Source: Starkeya sp. ORNL1 (GTDB lineage Bacteria; Pseudomonadota; Alphaproteobacteria; Rhizobiales; Xanthobacteraceae). Taken from it: a stretch of DNA of 64,000 nucleotides. The notes under the pieces are model-generated. The model was not told where the DNA came from, searched no databases, and was given only the letters and a program-made list of their open reading frames with translations. The stretch covers positions 2,294,001 to 2,358,000 of the forward strand of contig NZ_CP048834.1 of NCBI RefSeq assembly GCF_012971745.1, in the 5' to 3' direction. Position numbers and translations under genes: made by a program. Shown here one piece after another: positions 43,165 through 49,910 of this stretch (position 1 is its first letter; every line of letters begins with the position of its first letter).

Positions 43165-44196
43165 TCAGTCGGGTCGGAAACTTCCCCGCACCACCAGCGG
43201 CGCGGGAATCCGGAGATTTTCGGCCGGCCGATCGGGATTGGCCTGCCGGCGGTCGAGCAAGGCGATGGCGGCTTCCGCCATGATCTGCGGATCCTGGCGG
43301 AAGGTGGTCAGATCATAAGCCGGCCAGCAGGCTTCGGGCACATCATCGAAGCCGATGATGCCGAGATCGCCCGGCACGTCGAGCTCGGCGGTGCTGCGGG
43401 CGAAATCCATGACGCCGAAGGCGGCGGGATCATTGACGCAGAACACCCCCTGCGGCAGGCGGGCACCGGCGAACAGGCGGGCGGCGGCCTTGAAGCCGCC
43501 CCCATGCTCGGCCTCCTCCACCACGCTGGTGACCGTCGCGCCCGCAGCTTCGGCGGCCGCATGGAAGGCAGCGCCGCGCTCGATGGTCGAGGGCGTACCC
43601 GAACTCGAGCCGACATAGCCGAGCCGCGTGAGACCCCGCGCGGCGAACAGCGCCGCCGCCTGCCGGGCACTCGCGGCATTATCGGGCTGGATGCTGTCGA
43701 CGCCGGGCGTGGAACGGCCGATCAGCACAAGCGGCTGGCCGTTGCGCCGCGCCAGCTCGACGAAGGAGGCCGGCGGCGAGCCGGAGAGGATGATGGTTGC
43801 CTCGGCGCGATGGCCGAACAGCGTGCGCTGGGCGGCGCTCATCTCCGCCTCGTTGCTGCCGGTGTCGATCATCACCGGCACGCTGCCGCGCTGGATCAGC
43901 CGGCGCACCAGCGCGGCGGCAAGGTGGGCGCGGAAGCCGACCTCGGGACGGGTGGCGACGATGCCGACGAGCCGGCTCTTGCTGGCGAGCAGGCCGCGGG
44001 CGAGGTCGTTCACCTGGTAGCCGAGTTCCTCGGCCGCCTGCATCACCTTGCGCCGGGTTTCCTCGGCGACGCTGGCGCCCGGCGTGAAGGCGCGCGACAC
44101 CGCCGAGCGCGAGACGCCGGCGCGGTCCGCCACCTCCTGGGCGCTGACGAAACGCGATCTCTCGAGCGGCGGGTGCTTGGTGTCGGAACATGTCAT
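43165..44196 (-). CDS. LacI-family transcriptional regulator
   Basis: 343 aa. The HTH at about 17-45 (SAQEVADRAGVSRSAVSRAF) is followed by the hinge and a periplasmic-binding-like effector domain from about 70. It lies inside the operon, 4 bp after the permease stop and 25 bp before the phosphatase. The perfect palindrome TTTGCACAGCTGTGCAAA before the first gene (48281-48298) is the obvious operator, giving negative autoregulation. Confidence 0.92.
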   Translation of the reverse strand: MTCSDTKHPPLERSRFVSAQEVADRAGVSRSAVSRAFTPGASVAEETRRKVMQAAEELGYQVNDLARGLLASKSRLVGIVATRPEVGFRAHLAAALVRRLIQRGSVPVMIDTGSNEAEMSAAQRTLFGHRAEATIILSGSPPASFVELARRNGQPLVLIGRSTPGVDSIQPDNAASARQAAALFAARGLTRLGYVGSSSGTPSTIERGAAFHAAAEAAGATVTSVVEEAEHGGGFKAAARLFAGARLPQGVFCVNDPAAFGVMDFARSTAELDVPGDLGIIGFDDVPEACWPAYDLTTFRQDPQIMAEAAIALLDRRQANPDRPAENLRIPAPLVVRGSFRPD

Positions 44197-44200
44197 GGCG

Positions 44201-45037
44201 TCAGCGCCCGACCCTGGCGAGCACGTCCGCTTTCAGGAAGCGCTCGACCAGCAGCATGAAGACGATCGATGGCACCAGCAGCAGCAGCGCGGTGATGGAG
44301 GCGATCTGGTAATTGCCGCCCGCCCCGGCGGTATAGAGCAGCAGCGGCAGCATGTTCACGTCCGGCGCGCCGACGAAATAGCTGCCGGTGAACTCGTCGA
44401 GCGATTCCAGGAACACGAAGATCGCGCTCGCCATCAGGCCGGGCATGGCGAGCGGCAGCGTCACGTCGCGGAACGCGGCGAGCGCGCTGGCGCCGATGGA
44501 GCGCGCCGCTTCCTCCAGCTCGGTGTCGACCGCGGCGAAGGCGGCGGTAGCGATCCAGATCGCATAGACGAGGCCATGGGTGGTGTGGACGATGACCACG
44601 CCGGCAATGGTGCCGTTCAGCCCAACCTCATAGAACAGCCGGGCGATGTTCACATAGACGGTGAGGTTCGGGAACGCCTGCGGGATCAGGAAGGCGAGCA
44701 AGATGGCGGCGCGCGCCGGCACCCTCAAACGGGCCAGCGCATAGCCGGCGGGGATCGCCAGGCTGAGCGAGGCGACGACGGTGAGCAGCGCGACGAGGAT
44801 GGAATTGAGCAGCGATTCCATCGCATTGCCGCGCGGCGCGAATACCCGCGCCCAGGAGCTGAAGCCATAGTCCAGCGGCAGCGCATGGGGGAAATACCAG
44901 CGCTCGGTCACCGTCCACAGCAGCATGTTGGCGAGCGGGCCGAAGATGAAGAATGCGATCAGCCCGAGTATGGCCGCGCGCGGCAGCCACCACAGGTCCA
45001 GCCGACGCGCGGACGAGGTGTCGGCGGCGATGCTCAT
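44201..45037 (-). CDS. ABC transporter permease 2 (PotC/PhnV class)
   Basis: 278 aa, six helices, with the EAA-type loop ELEEAARSIGASALAAF near 175-191. ATG 45037 overlaps the first permease stop by 4 bp. The same frame is open for 1.2 kb further upstream, but that only reads antisense-phase through the permease and binding-protein genes. Confidence 0.9.
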   Translation of the reverse strand: MSIAADTSSARRLDLWWLPRAAILGLIAFFIFGPLANMLLWTVTERWYFPHALPLDYGFSSWARVFAPRGNAMESLLNSILVALLTVVASLSLAIPAGYALARLRVPARAAILLAFLIPQAFPNLTVYVNIARLFYEVGLNGTIAGVVIVHTTHGLVYAIWIATAAFAAVDTELEEAARSIGASALAAFRDVTLPLAMPGLMASAIFVFLESLDEFTGSYFVGAPDVNMLPLLLYTAGAGGNYQIASITALLLLVPSIVFMLLVERFLKADVLARVGR

Positions 45038-45855
45038 GCGCGCTCCCGCATGGTCTGGCGCAGATAGATCCAGGCGACGCACGAGGTGATGGCCAGCGAG
45101 ATGGCGCCGAGCGCGTTGGCGACGCCGTAATCGCCATAGGCATTGATGCGGAAGGCGATGTCGGCGGTCAGCATGGTCGGCGACTGGGCATTGATCATCA
45201 GCGGCACCGAGAGCACCGACATCATGGTGACGAACGACAGCACCAGCCCGACGACCAGCGTGGTGGCGACCTGCGGCACCAGGATCTCGATCAGGATGCG
45301 CAGCCGCGAGGCGCCGAGATTGCGCGCGGCTTCGATGGTGCCGCGGTCGACCGAGGCCATGGCGCCAGCCACCAGCAGCGCGACGAACGGCGTCTGCTTC
45401 CAGACGAAGGCGATGACGATGCCGCGCCAGTCGAGAAAGCTCACCGCCTCCAGCGGGGTGATGAGGCCACTCGCGACCAGCATATTGTTCATCAGCCCGT
45501 TCTTGGCGAGGAAGGTGCGCAAGATCTGCCCGACGACGATGAAGGGAATGAACATCGGCCAGCGATAGAGCCAGCGCAGCAGCGCCACCGCGCGCGGGTT
45601 CTCGCCGAGCGTCAGATAGCCGCCAATGGCGACCGCGAACACGCCGACGATGAGGCTGGAGAGCGCCACGATCAGCGCGGTGAAGACGATGTCCTTCGTA
45701 TAGAGCTCGAACGACTTGGTGAAGTTGCCGAGGCCGAAGTGATCGCCCACGACGAAGGCACCGACAACGGAGGCGGCGAGCGGCACCAGGAAGAACAGCA
45801 CCACCATCGCCAGCGCCGGCAAGGTGAGGAGAAGGCCGAGGGTGCTGGGTTTCAT
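45034..45855 (-). CDS. ABC transporter permease 1 (PotB/PhnU class)
   Basis: 273 aa, six helices, with EAARNLGASRLRILIEI as coupling loop near 176-192. Pairs with the permease at 44201. A family A repeat fills the 173 bp back to the binding-protein gene. Confidence 0.9.
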   Translation of the reverse strand: MKPSTLGLLLTLPALAMVVLFFLVPLAASVVGAFVVGDHFGLGNFTKSFELYTKDIVFTALIVALSSLIVGVFAVAIGGYLTLGENPRAVALLRWLYRWPMFIPFIVVGQILRTFLAKNGLMNNMLVASGLITPLEAVSFLDWRGIVIAFVWKQTPFVALLVAGAMASVDRGTIEAARNLGASRLRILIEILVPQVATTLVVGLVLSFVTMMSVLSVPLMINAQSPTMLTADIAFRINAYGDYGVANALGAISLAITSCVAWIYLRQTMRERA

Positions 45856-45891
45856 GGTGTTGGGCTTTCGCTGGGAGAAGGCCGTCCAAGT

Positions 45892-46012
45892 GCCACGTCA
45901 TCCTGAGGTGCGAGCGAAGCGAGCCTCGAAGGATGCTGAAGCAGAAGACGGCCCTCGGGGGCGGGCATCCTTCGAGGCTCGGGCTGCGCCCGAGCACCTC
46001 AGGATGACGTCG
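45892..46012. repeat. Intergenic palindromic repeat, family A
   Basis: CCACGTCATCCTGAGGTGCG at the left, GAGCACCTCAGGATGACGT at the right and the CTCGAAGGATG/CATCCTTCGAG inner pair. Intercistronic, just after a binding-protein gene. Confidence 0.85.
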
Positions 46013-46028
46013 CTCTAGAGACGCCCAC

Positions 46029-47177
46029 TCAGTTCGCCACCTGGCGCTCATAGGCCTCCAGGATCGCGTTGTTGTAAGGCGCGATCGGGAACGGCTTGCC
46101 CTTGCCGGCAAGGTCGTCCGGCGAGATGTCGGTGAACAGCTTCGCCCACACCTTCGGCGGCAGCTCGGACTGCACCTTGGTGGCGTCGATGCCCGGATAC
46201 CAGTTGAAGCGCTCGACGATGCCTTCCGCCTGCACCTTCGGGCTGGTGGCAAGCTCGACGAACTTCTCGGCCAGAGCGCGGTTGGCAGCCTTTGCCGGGA
46301 TGACATAGTGCATCGGCTGGCCGGGCATGCCGGGGGCCGGCAGGATCAGCTTGAAGTCCGGCGGCAATTGGCCGTTGGCCTGCCAGGAATAGAACATGTC
46401 GACCCACACCGGGCCGATGGCGATTTCGCCGCGGCTGAGCAGGTCGAGCGTGCCGGCATTGCCGGGGGTCAACGTAGCGCTCTTGGTGAATTCCTTCAGG
46501 CTGGCGAGCGCGGCGTCCCACTTCCTGGTCTCGGCCGCGTCGAACGGGCCGTACATCAGCTTGTTGGCATCGCCGCCGCCGAAGGCGTAGATCCAGCCCA
46601 TCACGAAGCTGACGCCGGAGGCGCCGCCCTTGATGCCGTTATAGCCGAACTTGCCAGGGTTCTGCTTCACCCAGGCGGCGAGTTCGGGATAGGACTTCGG
46701 CGGGTTGGGCAGCAGCGCCGGGTTGTAGGCGAGCGCGGTCTGGCTATTGAACATCGGCATCACATAGCCGCGCACGTCGGAACCCAGCGCATTGTCGGCA
46801 TTGGCGCGGGTGACCAGCGCACCGGTCGAGATGCGGTCGCGATAGGTCTCCAGATAACCGGCGGCGACCATCGGGCCGACGAACTTCTCGTGCGCCACCG
46901 CGACGTCGGTATCCCACACTGCTACGCCGGCGCGCTTCTGCGCCTCGAAGCGCTCGAGGATCTTCTGCGAGCCGGCATCGCCAGGGCCGGTGCCGACCAC
47001 GCGCACCGTATTGCCGGGGTTCTGCTTCTCGAACAGCGGGGCAAGGTACTGGTTGACGTAGTCGACCATGTTCTGGTCGCCGGCGGTCACCACCGTCAGC
47101 TCCGCCGCACGGGCTGGGATAGCGGCAAGGCCGGCGAAGGCGCCGGCAAGGAGCGCGGCGCGGGCAAAGGTCTTCAT
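46029..47177 (-). CDS. ABC transporter substrate-binding protein (FutA/PhnS class)
   Basis: 382 aa. Signal peptide ending about residue 24-25 (IPARAA), then LTVVTAGDQNMVDYVNQYL. It belongs to extracellular solute-binding family 1, whose members include binders of phosphate esters, phosphonates, iron and polyamines. ATG 47177 overlaps the ATPase stop by 4 bp. With phosphodiesterase and phosphatase genes in the same operon, a phosphorylated organic ligand is the best guess. Confidence 0.9.
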   Translation of the reverse strand: MKTFARAALLAGAFAGLAAIPARAAELTVVTAGDQNMVDYVNQYLAPLFEKQNPGNTVRVVGTGPGDAGSQKILERFEAQKRAGVAVWDTDVAVAHEKFVGPMVAAGYLETYRDRISTGALVTRANADNALGSDVRGYVMPMFNSQTALAYNPALLPNPPKSYPELAAWVKQNPGKFGYNGIKGGASGVSFVMGWIYAFGGGDANKLMYGPFDAAETRKWDAALASLKEFTKSATLTPGNAGTLDLLSRGEIAIGPVWVDMFYSWQANGQLPPDFKLILPAPGMPGQPMHYVIPAKAANRALAEKFVELATSPKVQAEGIVERFNWYPGIDATKVQSELPPKVWAKLFTDISPDDLAGKGKPFPIAPYNNAILEAYERQVAN

Positions 47178-48271
47178 CGGGCAATCTCCATGGGGCGGGG
47201 AGCCTGTGGGCGTGCTTCCACCGGCGCGGCAGCGCGGCTGGATGTGGAATCGGGAGGCGCGTTCGGCGCGGGGAAGCGGAACAGCGCGTGTTCCGGCACG
47301 CGGACCTTCACCGCCGTGCCGGGGCCGAAGGCGGCGGGCGCGTCGACCAGCACGAGGGTCTCGCCGATGCGTACGCCGTGGCGCCACAGGCCGCCGGGAT
47401 AGCTCAGCTGCTCGACGGTGCCGGCGAATTCGGCGACGCCGTGCGGCGCCGGCGCGACGGCGACGGCATCGAGCAGTTGCGCAGCCTCCGCTCGGAAACG
47501 CGCCTCGACCGCGCCGGCGGCGAGCGCGTGCCCGTTCAGCGGCAGCACGTTCTCCGCGCCCATGAAGGCGGCGACGAAGGACGAGGCGGGATGGTTGTAG
47601 ACCTCAAGCGGCGTGCCCGCTTGAGCAATGCGGCCCTCATTGAGGATGACGATGCGGTCAGCCATCACCATGGCCTCCTCGCGGTCGTGCGTGACATGGA
47701 TGGCGGTGATGCCGAGCCGCTGCTGCAAGGCGCGGATCTCGTGGCGCACGGTGAGGCGGATGCGGGCATCGAGGTTCGAGAGCGGCTCGTCGAGCAGCAA
47801 TATCTCGGGATCGATGGCGAGCGCGCGGCCGAGCGCGACCCGCTGGCGTTGCCCGCCGGACAGCTGCGGCGGCTTGCGTCCGCCCAGACCGGTGAGGCCG
47901 AGCAGCGCTTCGATCTCGCCGACGCGAGCATTGATTTCAGCGCGCGAGCGGCCCCTCAGGCGCAGCCCGTAGCCGATATTCTGGGCGACGCTCATATGCG
48001 GCCACAGCGCATAGGACTGGAACACCAGCGCCATGCCGCGCCGGTCCGGCGCGAGCCGGGTGACGTCGCGTCCGTCGACACGGACGGCGCCAGCGCTGGG
48101 CGATACGAAGCCGGCTATAGTCCGCAGCAGCGTGGTCTTGCCGCAGCCGGAGGCGCCCAGCAGGGCGACGAACTCTCCCTTGGCAATGGCGAGGTCGACC
48201 CCGGCCAGCACCTTGGTGCCGCCGTATCCGACGCTCAGTCCATCCACCGCGAGGAATGCGTCCGTCGTCAT
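47174..48271 (-). CDS. ABC transporter ATP-binding protein
   Basis: 365 aa. Walker A GASGCGKTT (about 35-43), signature LSGGQRQRV, Walker B ILLLDEP and a TOBE-type C-terminal domain (about 280-345). The last 25 residues are Ala/Pro/Arg-rich. First gene of the operon; an 18-bp palindrome lies 10 bp before its ATG. Confidence 0.93.
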   Translation of the reverse strand: MTTDAFLAVDGLSVGYGGTKVLAGVDLAIAKGEFVALLGASGCGKTTLLRTIAGFVSPSAGAVRVDGRDVTRLAPDRRGMALVFQSYALWPHMSVAQNIGYGLRLRGRSRAEINARVGEIEALLGLTGLGGRKPPQLSGGQRQRVALGRALAIDPEILLLDEPLSNLDARIRLTVRHEIRALQQRLGITAIHVTHDREEAMVMADRIVILNEGRIAQAGTPLEVYNHPASSFVAAFMGAENVLPLNGHALAAGAVEARFRAEAAQLLDAVAVAPAPHGVAEFAGTVEQLSYPGGLWRHGVRIGETLVLVDAPAAFGPGTAVKVRVPEHALFRFPAPNAPPDSTSSRAAAPVEARPQAPRPMEIAR

Positions 48272-48280
48272 CCGAGGCCC

Positions 48281-48298
48281 TTTGCACAGCTGTGCAAA
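48281..48298. promoter_or_regulatory. LacI-type operator, perfect 18-bp palindrome
   Basis: TTTGCACAGCTGTGCAAA is fully self-complementary and lies 10 bp before the ATG of the first operon gene. Its position would block transcription start or elongation. Best matched to the operon's own LacI protein. Confidence 0.7.
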
Positions 48299-48394
48299 CA
48301 GCGGCGCACCGGGCCGCTTCGGGGCGGATTCCTAGGACGCGGAGACAACAGGGCGATGACGGCAGGTGGCGTTGCTGGGTGACTGACGCAGGGC

Positions 48395-48500
48395 GAACCA
48401 CGTCATCGTGAGGCGCAGGCGCAGCGAGCCTCGAAGGATGCTGAAGCAGAAGATGGCCATCGGGGATGGGCATCCTTCGAGGCCGCTCCGCGGCACCTCA
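48395..48500. repeat. Family A repeat (decayed)
   Basis: AACCACGTCATCGTGAGGCG...CATCCTTCGAGG...GGCACCTCA. The right outer arm is truncated after ACCTCA. Confidence 0.75.
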
Positions 48501-48520
48501 AAGCCTGACTCGAAATAGAC

Positions 48521-48690
48521 GACCTCATCCTGAGGTGCCGCCGCAGGCGGCCTCGAAGGATGCTGAAACAGAGCGCCTGCGACCGCTAACGAGCATCCTT
48601 CGAGGCTCGGGCCTTGCCCGAGCACCTCAGGATGAGGTGGTTCTAGTATCGTCGACGAATTTTCGGTCAGCCTCTCAGGATGACGTGGTC
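48521..48690. repeat. Family A repeat plus remnant
   Basis: GACCTCATCCTGAGGTGCCG at 48521 to CACCTCAGGATGAGGTGG at about 48643 is a full copy. A lone outer arm (CTCTCAGGATGACGTGG) follows at about 48672-48688, evidence of repeated insertion or rearrangement at this spot. Confidence 0.75.
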
Positions 48691-49085
48691 GGATGACGAG
48701 CGGTCTGGAATCGGCGCCTCGGCCCAGCCAAGCAACAGTCAACCATATCGCTGCCTTTAATTTTTATAATGTTGATATTTCGAAATGAAGCGGGACATAC
48801 TATCCGTAATCAGCGATTCATTAGTCGTAAAAATAATAATCATTTTGAGACAAGATGGGGGAAGCAGTGACGGCATATTGCGTGGCCTCGCGCGTGCTCG
48901 CGCCGGCACCTTACGCCAGATCAGTCAGCAGCATTCCCCAAAATAGACTCGCCCGACACGTTCAGAACCCCACGCCAGCTTTCGGGGCGGCGACCCTGTC
49001 GGCATGGCCTTGAATGAAAGCAGGCTCGCGCGCATCGCGGGCCGTACGCCGACCATCGAAGTGACCATGGCAAGGCAGCTCCCAC

Positions 49086-49910
49086 ATGGACATCAACACC
49101 ATCCGGCATATTGAGCGCCCACGCTCGGCGGACGACGTCACGCTCTGGCGCGACGGGCTGGCCTGGCTCTCCGGCGGCACCTGGCTGTTCTCCGAACCGC
49201 AGCCGGCGCTCGATACGCTGATCGACCTTCGCGCCTTCGACTGGCCGGCGCTGACCATCACCGAGGATGGCCTCGACATCGCGGCGACGGCGCGGATCGC
49301 CGAACTCGACGCACTGGAATATCCGGCAGCCTGGACCGCGGGTCCGCTGTTCCCGCTCTGCTGCCGCGCTCTGCTGATGTCCTTCAAGATCGCGCACGAG
49401 GCGAGCGTCGGCGGCAATATCTGCATGTCGCTGCCGGCCGGAGCGATGATCTCGCTCACCACGGCGCTCGAGGGGATCTATACGCTGCAGCCGCGCGACG
49501 CCGCGCCGCGCCAGGTGGCGGCGATCGACTTCGTCACCGGCAACCGCGCCAATGTGCTGGCGCCCGGCGAGTTGCTGCGCAGCATCCACCTGCCGGCCGC
49601 GGCGCTGACCAGGCGCTTCGCCTTCCGCCGCTCCTCGCTGACCCATCTCGGCCGCTCGGCGGCGCTGCTGATCGGCACCTCCGGCCCGGACGGCGACCTG
49701 CTGCTGACCATCACCGCCTCGACCTTCCGCCCGGTGCAGCTTGGTTTCCCCAAGGCGCCCAGCGCCGCGGACGTGCGGCGCGCCATCGACGCGGCGATCC
49801 CGCAGGGGGGCTATTTCGACGACGTCAACGGCCTGCCGGCCTATCGCCGGCACCTCACCTATCATTTCGCCGAACAGATCCGCGCCGAGCTTGCCGGGGG
49901 TGCCGCATGA
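49086..49910 (+). CDS. Molybdenum hydroxylase FAD subunit (CoxM/XdhB family)
   Basis: 274 aa. FAD-binding motifs LSGGTWLF (about 29-36) and SVGGNICMSLPAG (about 108-120) correspond to the AGGT and TVGGN..SPAGD motifs of CoxM. It passes electrons from the Fe-S clusters to an acceptor. Overlaps the fused Fe-S/Mo gene by 4 bp, so the two are made together. Confidence 0.9.
   Translation: MDINTIRHIERPRSADDVTLWRDGLAWLSGGTWLFSEPQPALDTLIDLRAFDWPALTITEDGLDIAATARIAELDALEYPAAWTAGPLFPLCCRALLMSFKIAHEASVGGNICMSLPAGAMISLTTALEGIYTLQPRDAAPRQVAAIDFVTGNRANVLAPGELLRSIHLPAAALTRRFAFRRSSLTHLGRSAALLIGTSGPDGDLLLTITASTFRPVQLGFPKAPSAADVRRAIDAAIPQGGYFDDVNGLPAYRRHLTYHFAEQIRAELAGGAA

Larger units (their letters stand above)
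48299..49085. other. Repeat cluster and AT-rich promoter region
   Basis: 787 bp without a convincing gene. The left half is two family A repeats and a remnant (48395-48690). The right part, 48745-48860, is strikingly AT-rich for this genome and holds a possible promoter, TTGATA at 48772-48777 with CATACT 18 bases on, for the molybdenum-hydroxylase operon. Nothing was recognised in 48900-49085. Confidence 0.6.

Noticed and set aside
44201..46306. Open frame of about 700 codons on the minus strand
   Set aside because: Only 44201-45037 encodes a recognisable permease. The upstream part is a shifted frame through the second permease and binding-protein genes plus a repeat, a high-GC artefact.
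48395..48690. Possible CRISPR-like array
   Set aside because: Repeats are palindromic, unevenly spaced and match the scattered family A elements; no regular spacers or cas genes.
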